The notes below the pieces were generated by a model. The model worked only from the letters and a program-made list of their open reading frames with translations. It ran no database searches and was not told the DNA's origin. Of a stretch of DNA of 21,277 nt, positions 14,545-21,277 are shown in pieces. The first letter of the stretch is position 1; every line of letters starts with the position of its first letter. A program made the position numbers and the translations under genes. Origin of the DNA: an uncultured Collinsella sp. (lineage in GTDB: Bacteria > Actinomycetota > Coriobacteriia > Coriobacteriales > Coriobacteriaceae). The stretch covers positions 1 to 21,277 of the forward strand of contig CATYZI010000037.1 of assembly GCA_958415625.1 (NCBI GenBank), read 5' to 3'.

Positions 14545-15042
14545 TTAGCGGTAGTTGGTGAACTGCAGCGGCTGGCCGTAGTCCTGGTCGCGCAGGAACT
14601 GGATCACGGTCTGCAACGCGTCCTTCGAAGCAGAGGAAACACGCAGCTTGTCGGCCTCGATAGTCACCTTGACCTTGAGCTTTTGGTCCTTGATGTCCTT
14701 GTTGATCTTCTTGGCGGTCGCCTGGTCGATACCCTCGACGATATGGCCGAGCACGCGCACGGTGCCGCCCGATGCCGCCTGCGGAGCATCCCACGAGACA
14801 GCCTTGAGGTCGATGCCGCGCTTGATGAGCTTGGAGCTCAGCACGTCGATAATCTGCTTGGAGACAAAGTCGGCCGGGGCGTTGATCGTAAAGAGCTTGT
14901 CGCCCTTCGAAAGCTCGATCGTGGCGCCGGAATCCTTCAGGTCATAGCGCTGGGAAATCTCGCGCGTGGTTTGCTGGAAGGCGTTGTCGACCTCTTGCAT
15001 GTTGACCTCGGACACGACGTCGAAGCTGGAATCTTTAGCCAT
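14545..15042 (-). CDS. YajQ family nucleotide-binding protein
   Basis: A 165-residue member of the YajQ/DUF520 family, two ferredoxin-like domains. The N-terminal MAKDSSFDVVSEVNMQEVDN, the RYDLKDSGATIEL strand, the IDLKAVSW linker region and the C-terminal LQTVIQFLRDQDYGQPLQFTNYR-type ending are characteristic. Family members bind nucleotides or RNA; a Xanthomonas member is a cyclic-di-GMP effector, but that ligand should not be assumed here. The ATG has AGGA 6 nt upstream. It lies between the RodZ-like gene (26-nt gap) and rimO (27-nt gap) and is probably part of the rnj-cinA operon. No close functional link with these neighbours is evident. Confidence 0.95.
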   Translation of the reverse strand: MAKDSSFDVVSEVNMQEVDNAFQQTTREISQRYDLKDSGATIELSKGDKLFTINAPADFVSKQIIDVLSSKLIKRGIDLKAVSWDAPQAASGGTVRVLGHIVEGIDQATAKKINKDIKDQKLKVKVTIEADKLRVSSASKDALQTVIQFLRDQDYGQPLQFTNYR

Positions 15043-15068
15043 GATGTTTCCTTTCGCGTACGAGCGGC

Positions 15069-16580
15069 TTAGTAGCTATCGTACGAATAGTCGGTAGAAT
15101 CGGTGGGCGTCTGGCCGTCAGTTGCGGTATCGGCGCCATCCGTGGACTGGGCATCGGTGCCGTCGGTGGTGTCGGTACCATCGGTGGTGTCGGTACCATC
15201 AGAACTTTCACCATTCTCGGAACCAGTCGTCTCCTTCTTGGGAACGGTGATCGTCACACGCGCCACGCCCGAGGTCTTGGTATCGTAACGGACCTTTTCG
15301 CCGTTCTTGGTAACGGTGACATCGGAAGGCTTGGACGTGGTGATCTCGATCGAGGACTCAGGCGTGTACTCCTGCTCAAAGGGGCCAGTCGCCTGGGCGC
15401 CATAGACCGACTTGCCATCGACCTTGACCTCAATCCAGGCGGTCTTTCCCTTGGCAACGGAGACCTTGACCTTCGTTACCTCGTTTTCTTCCTTTTTAGC
15501 CGTCGTCTTGGTGGCGTCCGAATCGGTCGACTCATCCGTCGCCTCATCGGTGTCTTCGTCCTCGTCGACCGTTTCAGTCTTCTTAGAAGACTTCTTGGTC
15601 GTCGTCTTGGTAACAGCGGGCGTCTCGGGCGTGGTCTCGGGCGTCGAAGATGCGCAGCCGCGCAGAAGTACCACGATGAGCACGATCAGCAGCAACGCCA
15701 CGGCACCGATGCCGGCGTAGACGATACGCGGATCGAGACCGTTGTTTTGAGGAGTACGGGAACCGCCGCGTCCACGACTGGAACTGCTGCGGCCGCCTCC
15801 CTGAGGCATACGACCACGATTGCTGTCGGAACGGCCGCGATAGCCACCCTGGCCCTGAAGGCTGCGCTGACCCGAGCGGGGCGCAAGTTCACCGCGGCCT
15901 TGATAGCCACGCTGGCCCGCACGCGGAGCCGAAGAGCGCTGGCCATACGGCTGTGATTGAGAGCGAAGACGCGGCGTCACCTGCGTGGCATCGGCGTCCG
16001 CATAGCCGCCGAGAGCACGACCGGCAGAGACACCACGGTAGCCACGATCGGAATAGCCGCCATCTCCGTAGCCGACACGGGGATCGCGCACCACACCGCG
16101 GGCAGCGGGAAGCGCACGATCGTCGGGCATCGGCGTACTGCGGAAACGATCGCGCTGAGAACGGATTTCCTCACTGGACCCCGTCTCGGTAATATAGCCA
16201 GCCTGCTGCGGACGCTGACCATAACGCGTTGAGCGACCACCCTGAACCATCAGGAAGCGCCCGTTATCGACAGAGGAACGCGAATTGACGTAGCCGGCGG
16301 CGTCCTGAAAACGACCGCCCTGCTGCGACGTCTCGCGTTCGTATGCCACCAGGTCGTCAAAGTAGGCATTGACGACCTCGCGCGGATTGAGGCCCAAAAA
16401 ACGAGCATAGCTCGAAATCATGCCCTGCGCATAGCCGCGCGGCGGCATCGAAGCAAAGTTACCGGTCTCGAAAAACTCGATGATCTGCGGCCTGATTTTG
16501 ATGGTGTTGGCGACCTGCTGAATGGAAAGGCCCATTCGGCGACGCTGCTCGAGCAGCATGTCACCAAAGCGTGCAGCCAT
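15069..16580 (-). CDS. RodZ-like helix-turn-helix membrane protein
   Basis: A 503-residue protein with a RodZ-type N-terminal helix-turn-helix (about 5-72: MLLEQRRRMGLSIQQVAN, FFETGNFASMPPRGYAQGMI). Next comes a long Arg/Gly/Ser-rich cytoplasmic region (about 85-280, densest at 160-275), one membrane helix (about 287-306), a Thr/Ser/Asp/Glu-rich stretch (311-370), a beta-rich DUF4115-like domain (about 370-448) and an acidic DGTDTT-repeat tail. RodZ proteins tie the cytoskeleton to cell-wall synthesis; the R/G-rich linker and repeat tail are not standard. Its ATG shares one base with the ftsK stop (TGATG). Coriobacteria are short rods to cocci, so an MreB partner should be looked for. Assignment rests on architecture and the HTH. 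Confidence 0.85.
   Translation of the reverse strand: MAARFGDMLLEQRRRMGLSIQQVANTIKIRPQIIEFFETGNFASMPPRGYAQGMISSYARFLGLNPREVVNAYFDDLVAYERETSQQGGRFQDAAGYVNSRSSVDNGRFLMVQGGRSTRYGQRPQQAGYITETGSSEEIRSQRDRFRSTPMPDDRALPAARGVVRDPRVGYGDGGYSDRGYRGVSAGRALGGYADADATQVTPRLRSQSQPYGQRSSAPRAGQRGYQGRGELAPRSGQRSLQGQGGYRGRSDSNRGRMPQGGGRSSSSRGRGGSRTPQNNGLDPRIVYAGIGAVALLLIVLIVVLLRGCASSTPETTPETPAVTKTTTKKSSKKTETVDEDEDTDEATDESTDSDATKTTAKKEENEVTKVKVSVAKGKTAWIEVKVDGKSVYGAQATGPFEQEYTPESSIEITTSKPSDVTVTKNGEKVRYDTKTSGVARVTITVPKKETTGSENGESSDGTDTTDGTDTTDGTDAQSTDGADTATDGQTPTDSTDYSYDSY
15154..15200. repeat. 18-bp tandem repeat in the RodZ-like gene
   Basis: Unit TCGGTACCATCGGTGGTG at 15172-15189 is preceded by a close copy (15154-15171, TCGGTGCCGTCGGTGGTG) and followed by a partial copy (15190-15200). 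It encodes the repeated DGTDTT hexapeptide in the extracytoplasmic tail. Unit length is a multiple of three, so copy-number change would not shift the frame. Confidence 0.85.
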
Positions 16581-19357
16581 CAGAATCCTCCAAACTCACG
16601 ATCTTCACGTGCCATCTCGGCGTCGACAGATTCCAGCGCGGCAAGCCCCTCCTCGTCCAACAGGACCTCGCGCGGCTTGGAACCGTCGGGCGGGCCGACG
16701 ACACCCTTTTCTTCCAGCATGTCCATAATACGCCCGGCACGCGCATAGCCAACCTTCAGACGACGTTGCAGGCCAGATGTGGAGCCAAGCTGCGATTCCA
16801 CCACAATATGGGCGGCTTCCCAAATGAGTGGATCATCGTCTTGCGGCTCGGCTACTCCGGTGCGGACAATGCCTCCGCCACCCGCCATGGACATGGAAGC
16901 GGGCGCCACGGCAGACAGGATCTCCTCGTGGTAGTCTGGCTCACTCTGCGACTTGACGAACTCGACAATCTCGTTGATCTCATCATCCGAGACAAAGCAG
17001 CCCTGGATACGGCGGGGCTTGCCCCAGTCGACCTTGGAGAACAACATGTCGCCCAAACCGGTGAGCTTCTCGGCGCCCATCTGGTCGATGATGACGCGCG
17101 AGTCGATGCCCGTGGCGACGTTAAAGGCGATGCGGTTGGTGATGTTAGCCTTGATGAGGCCCGTCACCACGTTGGAGCTGGGGCGCTGCGTGGCCACGAT
17201 AAGATGAATACCGGCGGCACGGCCCAGCTGTGCAATACGCACGATCGAGGCCTCGACATCCTTACCGGCGACCATCATCAGGTCCGAAAGCTCGTCGATG
17301 ATGATGACCAGGTAGGGCATCTTTTGCGGCGGGTTGTCGTAATGCTCAAACTCGCCGGCGGCCTGCTTTTCATTGTAGGTCGAGATCTTACGCACGTTGA
17401 GACGCTCGAAAACCTTCAGGCGACGCTCCATCTCGGACACAGCCCATTGCAGAGCGCTCGCGGCCTGCTTAGGCTCGGTCACCACGGGCACATAGAGATG
17501 CGGCAGACCGTTATAGCCCGCAAGCTCGACGCGCTTGGGGTCGACCATAATCAGGCGAACGTCCTCGGGAAGGGCGCGCATGAGCAAGGTCGTGATGATG
17601 GAGTTGATCATCACCGACTTACCAGAACCAGTCGTACCGGCGATCAACAGGTGAGGCATCTTGGCGAGGTCGGCGACGACCGGCGTGCCCTCGGCGTCAC
17701 GGCCGATAGCGAGCTCGAGCGGACCGCCCTTCACATAGGGCAGCACGTCGCCCAGATTGACGTTCTGGCGCTTGCGGTTGGGAATCTCGATGCCCACGAG
17801 CGAGGTGCCGGGGATCGGGGCAAAGATACGCACCGACTGGGCAGCGAGCGAAAGCGCGATATCGTCCTCGAGGCTCGAGATTTTGCTCACACGCTCGCCC
17901 TCACCGGGCTGCAGCTTAAAGGTCGTCACCGTGGGGCCGGCGATCCAGCCGACCACGCGGGCACTGCGGCCAAACTCAAGCAAGGTGGATTGCAGTGACT
18001 CAGCGGTCTGCTCCAGCTCCTTGTCCGAAGACGCAGCGGAAGCCGACTGCGGGTTGGCATGCAGGATTTCGAGCGGCGGAAGCTTGAGGCCGTCCTCTTC
18101 TTCGCCCTCGTTATCTGCGGCGCCGTCGTCCACTCCCCCATCACGAGCCGCAGCCGATTCGATAGCACTCGTGGCAGGCGCATCGGCAACCTTGGGATGC
18201 TTCAGGAAGTCGGGAATCTGAGGTGCGGCCGAGACGGGATTCACGGCAAACGGCGGCTCGGACTCGTCAATCTTATCGGGGTCGTCTTCCATCGAAAGCT
18301 GGCCGGTTACCTGGCCGCGCTTTGCATGGCGACGCGGCAGCAAAGTTGTCTTTGCGGTCTCAATCGGAGCCTCGTCGTCCTCGTCATCGCCCTCGGTAAG
18401 CTCAATCTCGCTATCGGACCAAGATGGGTCGGGCTCACTCGTATTGAGCTTAGGCGCAGCCTTGCCCTTCTTGACATGGCGACGCGGCAGCAGCGTGGTC
18501 TTGGCCCGCTCGGCTTCAACCGACTCGGATACGTCGACAAACGGGTCATCGTCCTCGTCGTCATCCAAAACCGGGTCGACATCGCCACCCATGACCGTGG
18601 TCACCGGGGCGTCAGTCCCCTTCTGGCGCAGAATGCTCAGGTGCGGACGAGCGACGCCGGGAACAGACAGGGCCTCTTCATCGCCCCACGGGCTCGCATT
18701 GACATCGGCACGTCGACGCTCGGCAAAATCGGCAGCGCGATCGCGTGCGGAGCGCAAAACGCCACCCACCGAAAAGCCGATAATGACCAAACCAACGACG
18801 ACAAGCCCCAGCAAGACAACCATGGCGATAGGTTTACCCAGGGCGTTTTGCAAGGCACTTGCGATAAAGGCGCCAATGTAGCCGCCCGACACGGAAAGGT
18901 TCTGCGGCGTAAACATAAGGTCGCACGAATCGCTCGTGCCCGGCACCATCAGCGAAAGAATGGAGACGACGGCGATAAAGACCACGGCGCCGCCCGCGAC
19001 AGAGCGCACGTTGAGCGGCGAGTCCTCACCCAAAAAGAGCGTGGCGGCAAACAGCAAGATGACGATCGGCAGCACGTAGGCGCCCAGACCAAAGCCCAGG
19101 TGGTAGAAACCGGCAACCGCAGCCGTCACGGGCGCTGTTGCCGGAGAGATCACGGCAATGAAGGACGCGATCGCCAAAACGGCGATGACCACACCGGCGA
19201 TATCGCGATTGGCCGAAGGCTCGACCAAGGGCTCAAACTCATCGAACTCGGACTCGTGGCCCTTATTGGCACGCAGATGGGAACCGGCACCCTTACCAGA
19301 TGCCGGTTGGTTATTGGCCTTATTGCCTTTGGCGTTTTGTGCAGATCCGCGCGCCAA
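16580..19357 (-). CDS. ftsK: DNA translocase FtsK/SpoIIIE
   Basis: Septal DNA pump that clears and resolves chromosomes at division. The 925 residues contain four membrane helices (about 53-73, 92-109, 120-138, 176-198), an acidic linker (about 215-440) and a RecA-like motor with P-loop GTTGSGKS (574-581), Walker B VIIIDELSDL (684-693) and the ATQRP motif (722-726). A C-terminal gamma winged helix (about 843-900, with GLQRRLKVGYARAGRIMDML) follows. The start is a TTG at 19357, supported by GGAGG 6 nt upstream across the rnj stop. The linker carries a duplicated decapeptide, AKTTLLPRRH, at 285-294 and 335-344. Coupled by a one-base overlap to the RodZ-like gene. Confidence 0.97.
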   Translation of the reverse strand: MARGSAQNAKGNKANNQPASGKGAGSHLRANKGHESEFDEFEPLVEPSANRDIAGVVIAVLAIASFIAVISPATAPVTAAVAGFYHLGFGLGAYVLPIVILLFAATLFLGEDSPLNVRSVAGGAVVFIAVVSILSLMVPGTSDSCDLMFTPQNLSVSGGYIGAFIASALQNALGKPIAMVVLLGLVVVGLVIIGFSVGGVLRSARDRAADFAERRRADVNASPWGDEEALSVPGVARPHLSILRQKGTDAPVTTVMGGDVDPVLDDDEDDDPFVDVSESVEAERAKTTLLPRRHVKKGKAAPKLNTSEPDPSWSDSEIELTEGDDEDDEAPIETAKTTLLPRRHAKRGQVTGQLSMEDDPDKIDESEPPFAVNPVSAAPQIPDFLKHPKVADAPATSAIESAAARDGGVDDGAADNEGEEEDGLKLPPLEILHANPQSASAASSDKELEQTAESLQSTLLEFGRSARVVGWIAGPTVTTFKLQPGEGERVSKISSLEDDIALSLAAQSVRIFAPIPGTSLVGIEIPNRKRQNVNLGDVLPYVKGGPLELAIGRDAEGTPVVADLAKMPHLLIAGTTGSGKSVMINSIITTLLMRALPEDVRLIMVDPKRVELAGYNGLPHLYVPVVTEPKQAASALQWAVSEMERRLKVFERLNVRKISTYNEKQAAGEFEHYDNPPQKMPYLVIIIDELSDLMMVAGKDVEASIVRIAQLGRAAGIHLIVATQRPSSNVVTGLIKANITNRIAFNVATGIDSRVIIDQMGAEKLTGLGDMLFSKVDWGKPRRIQGCFVSDDEINEIVEFVKSQSEPDYHEEILSAVAPASMSMAGGGGIVRTGVAEPQDDDPLIWEAAHIVVESQLGSTSGLQRRLKVGYARAGRIMDMLEEKGVVGPPDGSKPREVLLDEEGLAALESVDAEMAREDREFGGF
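18325..18506. repeat. Direct repeat inside ftsK linker
   Basis: Two copies of about 32 bp (18325-18356 and 18475-18506), both beginning CATGGCGACGCGGCAGCA, are offset by exactly 150 bp. They encode the identical decapeptide AKTTLLPRRH on the minus strand, with synonymous differences in the LysThrThrLeu codons and divergent flanks. Confidence 0.9.
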
Positions 19358-19358
19358 A

Positions 19359-21029
19359 CTAAACCTCCATGACGACCGGGATGATCATCGGACGGGTGCG
19401 CGTACGGCTCCAGATAAAGTTAGAGAGCGAATCGCGCACGGCCTTGCGAATGGCATCGGAACCGCTGCTGGTAAAGCTAAACTTACCCTTCTCGATCGTC
19501 TTCATAATGGACGCGGAGGCATCCTCGGAGAACTGGTCGTCGATGGCAAACGAGACGCCGCGGCCCGAGAACTCGATGGCCTCGATCTTCTTGTGTTTGA
19601 GGGAGACGATGGCAACGGCCGTGACCATACCGTCGTTGGCGAGCTTCTGGCGATCGCGCAGGACGATGGGGTCGGTATCGCCGATACGCAGGCCGTCGAC
19701 GTAAACGACACCGGACTCGACGGGCGTACCGCGCTTGACGATACCACCGCGCATCTCGAGCGTGTCGCCGTTATCGAGGATAAAGATATGATCGTCCTTG
19801 ATGCCCATCTTGCGCGCCAGCTGGGCATGGGCGCGCAGATGCACGGCCTCACCGTGAACCGGCATAAAATACGTGGGCTTGGCCATGGCCATCAGGAGCT
19901 TGAGCTCCTCCTGGCTACCGTGACCCGAGACGTGGACGAGAGCGCGGTTCTTATCCCACACGTCGCAGCCGAGCTTGGCCAGGCTGTTGACGACCTGCTG
20001 GACGGCCTTCTCGTTGCCAGGAACGGGAGTTGCCGAGAGGATAACGGTATCGCCCTCGTGGATGGAGAGCGTCTTGTGCTCGCCATTGGCCATGCGGGAC
20101 AGGGCCGACAGCGGCTCGCCCTGCGAACCAGTGCACATGACGACGATCTTGTCGTCAGGCAGGTTATCAATATCGAAGGCATCGATGATATCGGCATCAT
20201 CGATGTTGAGATAACCGAGCTCGCGCGCCACGCGGGTGTTCGTGAGCATGGAGCGACCGGTCACAACGACCTTACGGCCGCACTTGCGGGCGGCATCGCA
20301 GATCTGCTGCAAACGATGGATGTGGCTCGAGAACGATGCGACGAACACGCGACCCGGGGCGTTCTTGATGGCGTGCAGCAGGTTGGGACCAACCTCGGCC
20401 TCGGACTTGGTAAAGCCGGGAACCGTGGCATTGGTGGAGTCGGAAAGCAGCAGGTCGATGCCCTGCTTGGCAAAGCGGCTGATAGCAGCATAGTCGGGCG
20501 TGACGCCGTCGATGGGCGTCTGGTCGAGCTTAAAGTCGCCGGTGTGCATAACGGTGCCTTGATTGGTGCGGATGAACACGCCCAGAGCGCCCGGGATGGA
20601 GTGCGTCATCGAGAAGAAGTCGAGCGAGATGCCGCCGAGGTTGACATGGCTGCCGCCCTTGACCTCGCGGAACTTGGGCGCGCGGATTCGGAACTCGGAG
20701 AGCTTGCCCTCGATAAAACCGAGCGTCAGCTTGCTCGAGAAGATAGGCACCTTGTTGTTGAGGTCCTGCAGCAGGTACGGAAGCGAACCGGTGTGGTCCT
20801 CGTGGCCGTGGGTAACGATGATACCGCGGAGCTTCTCCTCGTTCTCCAGAACATAGGTGTAGTCGGGAAGCACCAGGTCGATACCGGGCTGGGAGTCATC
20901 CGGGAACATAAGACCGGCGTCGACGAGCACCATGTCGTCGCCGCACTCGAAGACCGTCATGTTCTTGCCGATGCCATCAAGGCCGCCGAGCGGGATGATC
21001 TTCAAGGGAGATGATTTTTTAGCTGCCAT
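19359..21029 (-). CDS. rnj: Ribonuclease J
   Basis: Metallo-beta-lactamase/beta-CASP nuclease with 5'-to-3' exonuclease and endonuclease activity in mRNA decay and rRNA maturation. The 556 residues show the metal-binding motif HGHEDH at 74-79, further ligands in THSIPGA (H143) and HTGDFK (H162, D165), and beta-CASP motifs including LSDSTN near 196-200 and the later MPVHGEAVHLRAH. The C-terminal domain is present and length is normal. The ATG at 21029 has only a distant AAGGA (14 nt), so the start site is somewhat uncertain. It heads the seven-gene run through cinA. Its stop lies 1 nt from the ftsK TTG. Confidence 0.97.
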   Translation of the reverse strand: MAAKKSSPLKIIPLGGLDGIGKNMTVFECGDDMVLVDAGLMFPDDSQPGIDLVLPDYTYVLENEEKLRGIIVTHGHEDHTGSLPYLLQDLNNKVPIFSSKLTLGFIEGKLSEFRIRAPKFREVKGGSHVNLGGISLDFFSMTHSIPGALGVFIRTNQGTVMHTGDFKLDQTPIDGVTPDYAAISRFAKQGIDLLLSDSTNATVPGFTKSEAEVGPNLLHAIKNAPGRVFVASFSSHIHRLQQICDAARKCGRKVVVTGRSMLTNTRVARELGYLNIDDADIIDAFDIDNLPDDKIVVMCTGSQGEPLSALSRMANGEHKTLSIHEGDTVILSATPVPGNEKAVQQVVNSLAKLGCDVWDKNRALVHVSGHGSQEELKLLMAMAKPTYFMPVHGEAVHLRAHAQLARKMGIKDDHIFILDNGDTLEMRGGIVKRGTPVESGVVYVDGLRIGDTDPIVLRDRQKLANDGMVTAVAIVSLKHKKIEAIEFSGRGVSFAIDDQFSEDASASIMKTIEKGKFSFTSSGSDAIRKAVRDSLSNFIWSRTRTRPMIIPVVMEV

Positions 21030-21277
21030 AGGTTAGTGTGGTTTCCTTTCTTCGAAACGGGTCTGGAACAACCGACGGGGCGCTTCTGGCAAACCGACCG
21101 CCGGGAACGTACAAACATGCATCACAGAGTCGATGCAATAACCACAGTATGATACCCATTTGCACAACAACAGACCACCCATGCATCAAAGCCCCATCTG
21201 AACTGGTCTATCCCGCCGGTCTGGGGCCATCGGGGGCCGGGGCGGGTTAAGTTTGTCGCGAGTTCCGCACGCAAAGG
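21030..21277. other. Intergenic region upstream of rnj
   Basis: No convincing gene was seen. It should hold the promoter of the rnj-cinA operon, but no clear -35/-10 pair stands out; TATCAT near 21151-21156 on the minus strand is a weak -10 candidate. A 6-bp inverted repeat, TGCATC/GATGCA, lies at 21118-21137. A GC-rich stretch at 21208-21246 is flanked by CCCGCC and GGCGGG and may be the terminator of whatever lies to the right. Confidence 0.4.

Noticed and set aside
13045..15072. A 675-codon plus-strand open frame opposite pgsA, rimO and yajQ.
   Set aside because: It spans three well-identified minus-strand genes, has a repetitive His/Asp/Leu/Gly-rich composition typical of the antisense of GC-rich genes, and shows no family motif.
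15154..15200. The short 18-bp repeats as a CRISPR array.
   Set aside because: Units are directly adjacent without spacers and in frame within a coding sequence.
18059..19372. A 437-codon plus-strand open frame opposite the ftsK N-terminal half.
   Set aside because: Antisense shadow; the minus strand encodes clear FtsK membrane helices in this interval.
19158..21014. A 618-codon plus-strand open frame opposite rnj.
   Set aside because: Fully antisense to an unmistakable RNase J; composition matches other antisense shadows here.
21038..21250. A 70-codon plus-strand frame in the region upstream of rnj.
   Set aside because: No ribosome site or similarity; the region is better explained as the promoter/leader of rnj.

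Overview
This 21.3-kb window is a dense stretch of core bacterial chromosome, fairly GC-rich. It most likely comes from the actinobacterial class Coriobacteriia (Collinsella/Olsenella-like); this placement is inferred from gene content and is not proven. Reasons: the LysM-protein/nrdR block diverging from lexA, and the order nrdR - LysM - lexA - hflX - miaA - miaB - recX - recA - pgsA - ftsK - rnj, parallel the Mycobacterium tuberculosis Rv2718c-Rv2752c region as I remember it. Yet RNase Y, SpoVS and RNase J give the middle a Firmicutes-like flavour (B. subtilis recA-rny-ymdB-spoVS-miaB). No mobile element, rRNA, tRNA or CRISPR array was seen, and no intergenic gap exceeds 300 bases.

Layout, left to right. 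(1) 48-1440, minus strand: a LysM membrane protein, nrdR and dut, probably one operon. (2) 1441-1603: a divergent SOS control region with three LexA-type boxes exactly 28 bp apart; the middle one lies inside a near-consensus promoter for the LysM operon. (3) 1604-2952, plus strand: lexA and a small integral membrane protein (DUF1624/HGSNAT-like), joined by a TAATG overlap. This is the only plus-strand block and it converges on hflX with a 16-bp coding overlap. (4) 2937-9609, minus strand: rny, a GHKL ATPase, spoVS, miaB, miaA and hflX. rny has its own good promoter and a leader of about 160 nt with two hairpins. (5) 9867-11719, minus strand: recA-recX, with an SOS box in the spacer of the recA promoter. 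(6) 11977-21029, minus strand: a tightly packed seven-gene run rnj-ftsK-rodZ-like-yajQ-rimO-pgsA-cinA, ending in a perfect 10-bp hairpin with a cUUCGg loop.

Functionally the window combines the SOS regulon core (lexA, recA, recX, a YneA/Rv2719c-type LysM protein that may delay division), nucleotide hygiene (dut, nrdR), RNA turnover (RNase Y and RNase J), RNA and ribosome modification (MiaA, MiaB, RimO, HflX), chromosome segregation (FtsK), envelope and shape (PgsA, RodZ-like) and NAD/nucleotide salvage (CinA C-domain).

Most gene calls are ordinary. The items most worth a second look are regulatory or lie in unstudied proteins: a perfect 12-bp inverted repeat that would bury the nrdR start codon, the phased SOS boxes, the structured rny leader, the GHKL ATPase between rny and spoVS, and low-complexity or duplicated segments in the RodZ-like and FtsK proteins.
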